A stretch of 64,000 nt of DNA, taken from Zoogloea ramigera (GTDB taxonomy: Bacteria; Pseudomonadota; Gammaproteobacteria; Burkholderiales; Rhodocyclaceae). The stretch's first letter is position 1; every line of letters starts with the position of its first letter. Positions 54,773-61,710 of the stretch are shown piece after piece. Both the position numbers and the translations under genes were made by a program. The notes below the pieces were generated by a model. It saw only the letters and a program-made list of their open reading frames with translations, had not been told where the DNA came from and did not search any database. Location of the stretch: NCBI RefSeq assembly GCF_006539865.1, contig NZ_BJNV01000004.1:45237-109236 (forward strand), given 5' to 3'.

Positions 54773-55624
54773 ATGTCCCCCCGCTTCATCCGCATCGGCG
54801 CCGCCAGCCTCGCCCTCTCGCTTGCCGGCCTGGCCGCGGCGGCCGAACACGCCACCCCGCGCGAAGCCCGCGCCCTGTTCGACCAGGCCGTCAAGTACCT
54901 GCAGGTCAATGGCCCGGACAAGGCCTGGAAAGCGTTCAACAACCGCAGCGGCCCCTTCGTCAAGAAAGACCTCTACGTTTACGTCATCGACCGCAAGGGC
55001 ACCTACATCGCCAACGGCGCCGCCCCGGCCGAGCTCGTCGGCCTCAACGTGCTCGACACCGTCGACGCCGCCGGCACCCCGCTGTTCCGCCAGATGATCG
55101 CCGTCACCGACAAACAGCCCGAAGCCAACGTGCGCTACGTGTGGCTCAACCGCCAGAGCAACCGCGTCGAACCCAAGGTAGTCTGGCTGCACCGCGAAGG
55201 CGACTACGTGGTCGGCGTTGGCTACCACGCCCCCCGCTCCACCGCCGACGACGCCCGCAAGCTCCTCGACGCCGCCAGCGCCCAGGTGAAGAAGCTCGGC
55301 ATGGCCCAGGCCGTCAAGAACTTCAACGCCCCCCGCGGCGGCTTCGTGCGTGACGACCTCTACGTGTTTGCCATCAACCTCGCCACCGGCAAGTTCGAAG
55401 CCCACGGCATGAACCCCAAGTGGACCGGCACCGACGCCACCGACCTCCACGACGTCGAAGGCCACCCGCTCGTCAGCGACATGCTGGCGATCGCCCGCGA
55501 CAAGGGCGAAGGCACCGTGGACTACGTCTGGCGCAACCCGGTTACCAACGCCGTGGAACGCAAGCGCACCTTCGTGCGCCGCGAGAACGGCAGCCTCATC
55601 GGAGTGGGTTTCTACAACGAGTAA
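54773..55624 (+). CDS. Secreted tandem Cache-domain protein
   Basis: 283 aa; AAGGAGAA 5 nt upstream of the ATG. Signal peptide (SLALSLAGLAAAAEH). Two successive Cache_2-like modules, residues ~30-155 (AFNNRSGPFVKKDLYVYVIDRKG, GVGYHAP) and ~160-283 (NFNAPRGGFVRDDLYVFAINLATG, GVGFYNE), clearly duplicated from one another. There is no membrane or signalling domain, so it is a free periplasmic ligand-binding protein. Its position after the dehydrogenase suggests binding a substrate or product for a sensor, but that is inference. Confidence 0.8.
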   Translation: MSPRFIRIGAASLALSLAGLAAAAEHATPREARALFDQAVKYLQVNGPDKAWKAFNNRSGPFVKKDLYVYVIDRKGTYIANGAAPAELVGLNVLDTVDAAGTPLFRQMIAVTDKQPEANVRYVWLNRQSNRVEPKVVWLHREGDYVVGVGYHAPRSTADDARKLLDAASAQVKKLGMAQAVKNFNAPRGGFVRDDLYVFAINLATGKFEAHGMNPKWTGTDATDLHDVEGHPLVSDMLAIARDKGEGTVDYVWRNPVTNAVERKRTFVRRENGSLIGVGFYNE

Positions 55625-55776
55625 GGCGCACGGCCCCCCTGCCCGCCCCACGGCCCGCACCGCTCGGGTGTCGCCCCGGGCAGGGCGGTGACGCCCGGCG
55701 CCCGCGTCGCCCCCGACGGCTCGCGCACCGCCGGTGCGCCCGCAGCCTTCGCCCCCCTCCGAGGCAGCGGCCCGCC

Positions 55777-56250
55777 ATGCACCTCTCCACCACCCTAAGC
55801 ATCCGCCCGCGGGCCGCGGCCCCCGGCAAAGCCCCCGCCGCCGACCTCCTCGTCGACGGCTACCCCGCAGCGCGCACCGTGCCCGGCGCGGTGCTGGCGC
55901 TCGCCGTGGTGGTGGGCCGGCGTCACCTGCTGTTCCTCACCGACGACGTACCCTTTGAAGAGCTGCTCACGGTGCTGCTGCTGGGCGCCGACCTGCGCCC
56001 CCTCGACCGCGCCCCCTCGACCGCGCCACCATCGGCCGCGTCGATCAGGCCGGAGCGTTTGGCCAGCCCCGGCTCATCCCGCCGCGCAGGGTGGAGTTTG
56101 CCTTCTGCGGCGACGGCACCTGGGCCGTCGAAGTGCTCGACACCCCCCGGCTGCGGCTTCCGTTTGTGCCCGACGCCCCGGGCGTGAGCCGCCCCTTCGG
56201 GCTGCGGCGCCACTTCATCGTGAGCCTCAGCGCCGGCCCCCTGCGCTGAG
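55777..56250 (+). pseudogene. Hypothetical gene disrupted by a 14-bp tandem duplication
   Basis: The ATG at 55777 opens a frame (MHLSTTLSIRPRAAAPGKAP.., VVVGRRHLLFLTDDVPFEELL) that is thrown out of register at 55997-56027. There the 14-bp unit GCCCCCTCGACCGC occurs twice in tandem. Removing one copy restores a continuous ~155-residue frame ending at 56250 (..RVDQAGAFGQPRLIPPRR, EFAFCGDGTWAVEVLDTPR, GLRRHFIVSLSAGPLR). The family is not recognised. Either a recent natural inactivation or an assembly artefact. Confidence 0.7.
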
Positions 56251-56273
56251 CGGCCCGGCCTCGCCCCCCCCCC

Positions 56274-56693
56274 TCAGCGCGGCAGGCTCAGCGCCAGCTC
56301 GAACACCATCGCCACCACCACAAAGTTGCTGGCGGCGAACACCGCAAAGCGGTGCACCACGTGGTTGTAGCCCAGGTAGATCAGGCTGTGGGCCAGCCGC
56401 AGCGCCACGTACAGCCAGGCCAGCCCCAGCGCCAGCGGGCCCACCGTGGCGGTGACGTAGTACACCACGCACACCACATAGAACAGCGGCGGCACCTCGG
56501 TCAGGTTCATGAACACCCGGTTGGGCAGGGACACGTCCGAGGGCACCCGGGCCGACTCACCCTGGCAGAAGTCCGACACCGCCACCCGCCCCGCAAAGGC
56601 CGCCCGAAACCGCCGCACCGGCACCAGCAGCAGGACCAGAAAGGTCCACAGGATCAGGGCCAGCACCGGCCACAAAATCGCGTGTTGATTCAT
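56274..56693 (-). CDS. MAPEG-family membrane protein
   Basis: 139 aa from ATG at 56693. Four transmembrane helices: an N-terminal ILWPVLALILWTFLVLLLVP, one around FYVVCVVYYVTA, LALGLAWLYVALRLAHSLIYL and the C-terminal VFAASNFVVVAMVFELAL. The central NRVFMNLTEVPPLFY and the RLAHSLIYLGYNHVVHRF segment are MAPEG signatures (glutathione-linked enzymes such as microsomal GST and LTC4 synthase). Bacterial members are mostly uncharacterised. Confidence 0.82.
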   Translation of the reverse strand: MNQHAILWPVLALILWTFLVLLLVPVRRFRAAFAGRVAVSDFCQGESARVPSDVSLPNRVFMNLTEVPPLFYVVCVVYYVTATVGPLALGLAWLYVALRLAHSLIYLGYNHVVHRFAVFAASNFVVVAMVFELALSLPR

Positions 56694-56745
56694 GCCTGCC
56701 CACCCGCCCGGCAGGCCTCCCACCGCGGCACCGCGGCGTGCCCCC

Positions 56746-57288
56746 TCAAAACGACGACCCCGGCGTCTGCAGAAACGCCGCCTCCTCGTCCGTCGACGCC
56801 CGCCCCAGCACCGCGTTTCGATGGGGGTAGCGTCCGAAGCGGTCGATGATCGCCTTGTGGCGCAGCTCGAAATCCAGATTGCCCTCCAGCCCCGGCTGGC
56901 TGAACAGCGCCACCGCCAGCGCGTGGATCGCCGCCGACTCGCTGTGCATGTAGGGCATGTACAAAAAAGCCCGCTCGGCCGGCGCCAGCAGCCGGTCGGC
57001 CCCCGCCGCCACCGCCTCCTGGGCCAGCCCCAGCGCCAGCGCGTCGTTGGCAAAGGCCTGCGCTTCGCCCCGGCGGATGTTGCGCGAGAACTGGTCCAGC
57101 ACGATCACCTCGGCCAGCCGCCCGGCCGGCGTCGCGCGCCAGGCGTACAGCTCGCAGCGCGCCGCCGCCTGCAGCACGGCGCCAAAACGCGCGGCGATCA
57201 GGCGGTCGAAGTCATCGGACTTACTCCACCACTGGGCGGGCTGGATCTCGGAAAACCAGAAATCGAGGATGTCGGCGGGCGTGGTCAA
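56746..57288 (-). CDS. DUF924 family protein
   Basis: 180 aa using TTG at 57288. A perfect GGAGG sits 7 nt upstream, and the family begins right there (TTPADILDFWFSEIQPAQWW). No ATG or GTG lies close by. Motifs: LDQFSRNIRRGEAQAFANDALAL and the acidic HAL..LF.QPGLEGNLDFELRHK region, FGRYPHRNAVLGR. Helical TPR-like family with unknown function, common in proteobacteria. Confidence 0.85.
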   Translation of the reverse strand: MTTPADILDFWFSEIQPAQWWSKSDDFDRLIAARFGAVLQAAARCELYAWRATPAGRLAEVIVLDQFSRNIRRGEAQAFANDALALGLAQEAVAAGADRLLAPAERAFLYMPYMHSESAAIHALAVALFSQPGLEGNLDFELRHKAIIDRFGRYPHRNAVLGRASTDEEAAFLQTPGSSF

Positions 57289-57429
57289 GGCGAAACCTCC
57301 GGGGCAAAGCAAGGGTGAGTGGGTGCCAGATGAATGGCGTGCCGCAAGCATACCCCGGCGAGCCAAGCCTTCAACCCGCAAGGCGGCGACTGCCGGATGA
57401 ACCGCAACCGGCGTCCTTGCACCCCGCCC

Positions 57430-58065
57430 TCAGCGGGGCGCCGCCTCCGCCACCAAACCCGCCGCATCGAACCCCTGCAACAGCGCCCGCGCCGCGCCCT
57501 CGGATTTCGCCCGCAGCCATTCACCCCACGCCGCGTCCGGCAGAATCACCACAGAACGCTTCTCGTCCTCCGGCTTGTGGAAGCGCTGCATCAGCGGATG
57601 CCCGTCGGCGTTGATCGTCAGCATCGTCATCGACCACACGGCCGCGCCGCCCTCGCCCACCTCACCTACCTCGCCCGCCCTCCTCTCCCACAGCCCCGCG
57701 ATCCCCATCGGCCGGCCGTCCTGCCGCCGGATCGCCCAGCGCACCGCCTTCCCCGTCTCGTAGCAGGGCTCGTACAGCACCTCCGCCGGGATGATGCACA
57801 ACTGCCCGCGCTGCCAGGCATCCCGAAACGACGGCTTCTCGGCCAGCGTCTCGCTGCGGGCGTTGTAGGTCGACCGCACGATCTTCGCGTCCCTCGCCCA
57901 GCCTGGAACCAAGCCGAAAGACGCCGGCACCCACTGCCGCGGCGCGAAGTTGGTGACGATGGGCACCACCGAGCCGGGGTAGGCCTCGCCGTAGGCGAAG
58001 TCGGGCGGAGGCAGCGGGAAGGACTTCAGGGCTTCGGGGGTGGAGGGACGGTAATTGGCGCACAT
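57430..58065 (-). CDS. SRAP (HMCES/YedK) abasic-site processing protein
   Basis: 211 aa. Catalytic Cys2 is exposed after Met removal (MCANYR). Active-site motifs are present: FGLVPGWA, YNARSETLAEKPSFRDAW, CIIPAEVLYEP (catalytic Glu) and the C-terminal HKPEDEKRSVVIL with the conserved His. It forms a thiazolidine crosslink to abasic sites in single-stranded DNA. A short repetitive GEVGEVGEGG insertion (about residues 132-141) comes from a small DNA repeat. The His to Pro context (MQRFHKPEDEKRS) is intact. Confidence 0.93.
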   Translation of the reverse strand: MCANYRPSTPEALKSFPLPPPDFAYGEAYPGSVVPIVTNFAPRQWVPASFGLVPGWARDAKIVRSTYNARSETLAEKPSFRDAWQRGQLCIIPAEVLYEPCYETGKAVRWAIRRQDGRPMGIAGLWERRAGEVGEVGEGGAAVWSMTMLTINADGHPLMQRFHKPEDEKRSVVILPDAAWGEWLRAKSEGAARALLQGFDAAGLVAEAAPR

Positions 58066-58145
58066 GGCAACGGTCAGGATTTGAAGTGCGGGCGTTCAAT
58101 CGTGGAGCGAACCAGATTGCGCGGCTTGCCACGAAAGACCAGACA

Positions 58146-58775
58146 TCATTCCCCCCTCTTGCATGCCGAAAAACCCGACACGTTTATGACTTTTATAGTC
58201 CGGGGTGAGATTCCTGCTTCGTCAGATTCGTTAACAAGAAGCTCAAAGCCACGAAAGACGACTTCTGCCTTTGCCTGAAAACAGTCACCTTTGGCGCGAA
58301 GATGTTTTGCGAGGCGGAATTTCGAGTAAGCGCTCTGCTGGCGCAGGGCAAAGAAACGGAAATTCGGTTCGAATGCCGTTTGCCGCTGAAGAACAGGAAC
58401 GCTTGGACGAAACCAAAGATCGCCGCCATCGCTTGGTTCGTAGCGAACATAGCCAGTCAGGTGCAACTCGCCCTTCAGAAGAAATTCGCCATATATTGCA
58501 TTCCCCGCCGAGTCATACCGATCTAGCGAAATTCGCTCCTGACGAATGTCAGGCGAACGTCCATCGGAAAAACGAAGATTGCACGCTCGCGCGAGCACCA
58601 ACCCCTTCGGCAACGTAACTTCAACATTGGCGAGCTCTGCGCCACAGTGACATGACACAGGCCTTCCGTAATGATGAGTTAGCAAAGCGGAGCGACTCTG
58701 ACATTCGGTAGCATTTGCCTGAGCACCTGCGAAAGTGAGCGCCAGGCAGGCTGCAATGAGAAGTGTGTTGCGCAT
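58146..58775 (-). CDS. Secreted hypothetical protein
   Basis: 209 aa from ATG at 58775. Signal peptide (LLIAACLALTFAGAQANA, cleavage ~residue 21). The mature part has six Cys, two of them as CHC, and a beta-rich pattern (VEVTLPKGLVLARACNLRF, LHLTGYVRYEPSDGGDLWF). No family recognised. Base composition is AT-richer than neighbours, hinting at transfer. A REP-like palindrome lies 16 bp upstream of the start. Confidence 0.6.
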   Translation of the reverse strand: MRNTLLIAACLALTFAGAQANATECQSRSALLTHHYGRPVSCHCGAELANVEVTLPKGLVLARACNLRFSDGRSPDIRQERISLDRYDSAGNAIYGEFLLKGELHLTGYVRYEPSDGGDLWFRPSVPVLQRQTAFEPNFRFFALRQQSAYSKFRLAKHLRAKGDCFQAKAEVVFRGFELLVNESDEAGISPRTIKVINVSGFSACKRGE

Positions 58776-58791
58776 GATGTCTGGCAGTCCC

Positions 58792-58821
58792 GTAGGTCGG
58801 GTTAGCGAAGCGTAACCCGAC
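58792..58821. repeat. REP-like palindrome (variant core GCGAAGCG)
   Basis: Opposite orientation to 59007-59036 and with a different loop; arms GTCGGGTTA / TAACCCGAC are perfect. Confidence 0.65.
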
Positions 58822-59006
58822 TGTACATGATCGGGCATGACGACGATGGCGTCGTTATCGAACGGACGTGATTGGAAGGCGAATCGAAAGGGATTAAGCA
58901 AGACATTGACGACATCAGCCGAAGCCAGGATGGGTCGGCAGGATTCCGCTACGAGGGTGAAGAAGAAGCCGCCGGGAACCGTAGCGCGTCGGTATTGCGT
59001 GGGCGG

Positions 59007-59036
59007 TGTCGGGTTACGCTGCGCTAACCCGACCTA
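59007..59036. repeat. REP-like palindrome
   Basis: GTCGGGTTACGCTGCGCTAA followed by CCCGACCTAC, identical over 30 bp to 52526-52555. Confidence 0.7.
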
Positions 59037-59162
59037 CGAGACTGAATAAGGAATGCGATGACCGTCTGCGGACAGTCAGACTCTTGAAGAGCGAACATTC
59101 AACGATTAAGCTCAACAGTAGCAATGGAGCTCAGTGGCATTTATTTCCGGTAGCGAGCTATG

Positions 59163-60440
59163 TCAAGCGCTCCTGCTCATCTCTCGCACTCTTTGAATTT
59201 GTTCATTCGATAGCGCGAGAACATTAGGATTTGCCTTCGTCATTGCAGCAATAATTTTCTTTTTTGCGACATTCGTGGATTTTGAAAGCTCGACTGCTTC
59301 CATTAAGCTATCAAACAATTCTTCAATTTCGGCTTTTTGATCGATCGTATAGGGTAGTTCATGCGCCTCATACCCGATATAGAAGCGCTCAAGGCGCCGG
59401 CGATTGGATCGCAATTCCATAATTCTAGCCACCCAGTTTTCTAGGTGATTTTCGTTGACAGGCTTTATCAAACCTTTTGCAACGAGATCATTTTGCACTG
59501 CAAGTGCTTTTTCACTTGCATCAATCAATGTACTTTCTATTGTCGCGATCTCAAATTCTTTTATAAATTGACCTGCCCCTTCAAAAGATGTACTCAACGC
59601 GTTCCAAGCATCAAGCGGACACCACCTTCCCCAGTAAGTCTCAATAGTAAATTGTTTAATGAATGAGCTAGGTATGTCTTTGGCTGGGAGTTCGCTCATG
59701 TTTAACACTTGCCTTGTAAATGTATCACCAGCCTCAAAGCCAACAGCTGCCAACTCCGGAGCAATTGCTCCTTTTTCTTTAGCAAGTGGCGTAAGCTTAT
59801 ACTTAATTCCAAGATGTTGACTTAGACTGCCTGACCACTTGTGAAGAAATAGACCAGAAGACAGCAAAGCGTACTGCAGTAGATATTTTTCTTGTTTGAA
59901 AACGGCTGATTCTATATCTTTACCCAAGCTTTCCCAAAGATAGTCATAGGTTTTTTCAAAGTCGTTGATATCTTTTTTCTTGGTTGATAGATATCCAATT
60001 TCAACATTTTCTCCTTTGAAGCCCGGGGTGGTAAAATTCGCTGAAGTCGTCAGCACAATACCACCCGACACAGCGCCATTAGATCTTTGAATTAATGCAT
60101 ATCCTTTAGCGTGAACTAATTTTGAAGATGCAAGCGCTCTCCACTGAAAATTTACGCTTTTATTTTTTAGACGACTTGTAATCTCTCTCAGTTTCTTGGC
60201 GGTATTTTTTGGACCATCCTTGTATATTTCCGAAAAATTGAATGTCAAGTATACGTCGGTAATCCGAATACGCTTAAGTAGGTGCTCTACATATTCTTCT
60301 AAAATGCCAAAATCAACATAACAAGTGAGTATCCACAACTCGTGTCTTCGTTGCTTTACTCTATTCAATGACAGTATTTCATTATCAATAATTTCTTCGG
60401 CAGATCTGCCGTGGTCGTTATTTAGTATATAAATGGTCAT
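59163..60440 (-). CDS. Phospholipase-D-like domain protein (AT-rich orphan)
   Basis: 425 aa. One PLD-type active-site motif: HxK in KLVHAKGYALI (~residue 107), followed by TTSANFTTPGFKGENVEIG with the Asn and Glu of the family. The second half (residues ~190-425) is helical with no recognised motif and has no second HxK, so the enzyme would need to dimerise. The gene is the most AT-rich in the window and stands alone. PLD-like nucleases of this kind are found in restriction and helicase-linked defence systems; no such partner is present, so the role is unknown. The ATG at 60440 opens directly into the family-like N-terminus. Confidence 0.75.
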   Translation of the reverse strand: MTIYILNNDHGRSAEEIIDNEILSLNRVKQRRHELWILTCYVDFGILEEYVEHLLKRIRITDVYLTFNFSEIYKDGPKNTAKKLREITSRLKNKSVNFQWRALASSKLVHAKGYALIQRSNGAVSGGIVLTTSANFTTPGFKGENVEIGYLSTKKKDINDFEKTYDYLWESLGKDIESAVFKQEKYLLQYALLSSGLFLHKWSGSLSQHLGIKYKLTPLAKEKGAIAPELAAVGFEAGDTFTRQVLNMSELPAKDIPSSFIKQFTIETYWGRWCPLDAWNALSTSFEGAGQFIKEFEIATIESTLIDASEKALAVQNDLVAKGLIKPVNENHLENWVARIMELRSNRRRLERFYIGYEAHELPYTIDQKAEIEELFDSLMEAVELSKSTNVAKKKIIAAMTKANPNVLALSNEQIQRVREMSRSA

Positions 60441-60645
60441 GAGTTTTTTTATTGTAAAGATTAACTAATAGTAGGCGGCTATATGAGCCCGTCTATGATT
60501 GATAGTGCGGGCAAACGTGTTTAGTGTGGAAAATCTGAACGTAAGCTTGGGACGTTCGAGATTGATAGTCCGCAGTTGGCCGACTGACGCCCCCAACGCG
60601 ACACACTTCCCCTTCGACTTTCTCTAATCCTACCCCCACCCTCAT

Positions 60646-60668
60646 CAAAAAGCCCGCTTCCGCGGGCT
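60646..60668 (-). terminator. Rho-independent terminator for the small hypothetical gene
   Basis: Minus strand: AGCCCGC/GCGGGCT stem with a 4-nt loop followed by five T. It lies ~28 bp past the stop of the gene at 60696-61064. Confidence 0.75.
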
Positions 60669-60695
60669 CATTTCAGGCAGTCTCACCTACCTCCA

Positions 60696-61064
60696 TCACT
60701 CACTTGCCTTCACCTTCTTCGGCCTGCGGGGTTTGTGTTCCGATTTCTTCTTCAAGCCCAGCGAGGCGATCTGGTTGGAGTTGTCGCCGTATTGGGCGCG
60801 GACTTCGTTTTTGGAGACGCCCATTCTTCCGTGGAGTTCGAGGGAGGAGTCGTTGAGGTCGTCGCGCATGGCGTCGAGGGCGACCTGGTGGGCGATGATG
60901 GCTTCCTGCTTGGCGCGGATCTTGTCGACGATGGGGGCGATGGCTTCGACGGTGGCGTTGGGGTCGTGGGGCTTGTAGTCGGTGAGGAGCTTGAGGGCGT
61001 AGAACGCGTCGATATCGTCCTGGAGTTCCTTGGCAGTGATGCGGCGGCGGGTGCTGGCGGTCAT
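60696..61064 (-). CDS. Small hypothetical protein
   Basis: 122 aa, GC-rich with normal codon use, and followed by a terminator, so probably a real gene. N-terminal basic start (ASTRRRITAKELQ), an amphipathic helical middle (residues ~35-70), then GVSKNEVRAQYGDNSNQIASLG and a very basic tail (KKKSEHKPRRPKK). It resembles small proteins in which a tail motif (YG..S.ey..gG) follows helical repeats, but I cannot name the family. Array C begins just upstream. Confidence 0.6.
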   Translation of the reverse strand: MTASTRRRITAKELQDDIDAFYALKLLTDYKPHDPNATVEAIAPIVDKIRAKQEAIIAHQVALDAMRDDLNDSSLELHGRMGVSKNEVRAQYGDNSNQIASLGLKKKSEHKPRRPKKVKASE

Positions 61065-61360
61065 GCTGTCTCCTTTGGGTTGTGCGGCCGGTAGGTGGCG
61101 CTGGCCGAGGCGTCAGATTAATTCGTTCACCATACTCGCACAAGCTTTTGTGCGAATGATGTGCCGATAAGCTGAAAATGCCTTCCGGTAGCTGCAGGAT
61201 GACACCCGGGCGGCGAAGGCCCGACGGCGGAGGTGCCGGGGGCCTCGCGCGGGGTGGCGAGCCTTGTTGCAGGCCTGCAATGGTCTTCGAGCGGCGTGCA
61301 ATGTGTCTCGCGAGGCTTGCAACCCTCGATTACGGGGGTGGGATGATCGATGTCGCACGG

Positions 61361-61396
61361 CCCATCGATGTTTGCAGCCGTGCAAACATCGATGGG
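61361..61396. repeat. Perfect 16-bp inverted repeat, 4-nt loop
   Basis: Left arm CCCATCGATGTTTGCA, loop GCCG, right arm the exact reverse complement. Centred on one TTGCA..TGCAA unit of array C. Confidence 0.9.
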
Positions 61397-61432
61397 AGGC
61401 GTGTCGAGATGGGTTGCAGGCTTGCAATGGTT

Positions 61433-61492
61433 CTCATCATAGTAAAAACCCTTGTTTGCACGCGTGCGATTAAGGGTTTTTACTATGATGAG
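61433..61492. repeat. Perfect 21-bp inverted repeat, 18-nt loop
   Basis: Arms 61433-61453 and 61472-61492 are exact reverse complements and AT-rich (core AGTAAAAACCC / GGGTTTTTACT). The loop contains the TTGCACGCGTGCGA unit of the array. Arm length equals the array period. Confidence 0.9.
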
Positions 61493-61710
61493 AGGCTTTG
61501 CAGGCGTGCAAAGGTTCTCGTCGACCGTGTCGAGAACCTCGAGCGCTGGCTCGAGAGCCTCGAGCGCTTGTGCGAGAACCTCGGCGGGTTGGAAATGGGC
61601 AGGGAGAGCGGCCGGGGGGCGTCGCGCCGTGTTGTGAGCCTCGCGCGGGGGCGCGCGGCTCACAACTTCAGCGCACAGACGTGGCAAAAGACCTGGCACA
61701 AGACGCGGAA

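Larger units (their letters stand above)
58776..59162. other. Intergenic region with two REP-like palindromes in opposite orientation
   Basis: Copies at 58792-58821 (GTAGGTCGGGTTAGCGAAGC.. variant) and 59007-59036 (GTCGGGTTACGCTGCGCTAA..). The intervening ~185 bp shows no convincing gene. These flank the transition to the AT-rich PLD-like gene. Confidence 0.55.
61205..61580. repeat. Array C: degenerate 21-bp tandem array, core TGCAA, with long perfect inverted repeats
   Basis: TGCAA (or TGCGA) occurs at 61276, 61297, 61318, 61381, 61423, 61465 and 61507, all multiples of 21 apart. Several units are palindromes such as TTGCAGGCCTGCAA (61267-61280). Inside are two exceptional inverted repeats: a 16-bp perfect stem with a 4-nt loop (61361-61396) and perfect 21-bp arms (61433-61453 and 61472-61492) around an 18-nt loop. 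A shorter one follows (61512-61520 / 61531-61539), then three CGAGAACCT-like units 21 bp apart. Confidence 0.85.
61065..61710. other. Gene-free region holding array C
   Basis: The right part (61580-61710) is GC-rich with direct repeats of GCGCGGGG-type words. The open frames crossing the array on both strands have heptad-like pseudo-repeats caused by the 21-bp period and are not considered genes. Confidence 0.65.

Noticed and set aside
52427..56250. A pqqA-type small peptide gene near the dehydrogenase
   Set aside because: Looked for a short peptide with the Glu-x3-Tyr signature in the intergenic stretches; none seen.
61433..61492. tRNA or typical terminator
   Set aside because: The long perfect stem lacks cloverleaf features, and although AT-rich it is not followed by a T-run; treated as an inverted repeat of the array.
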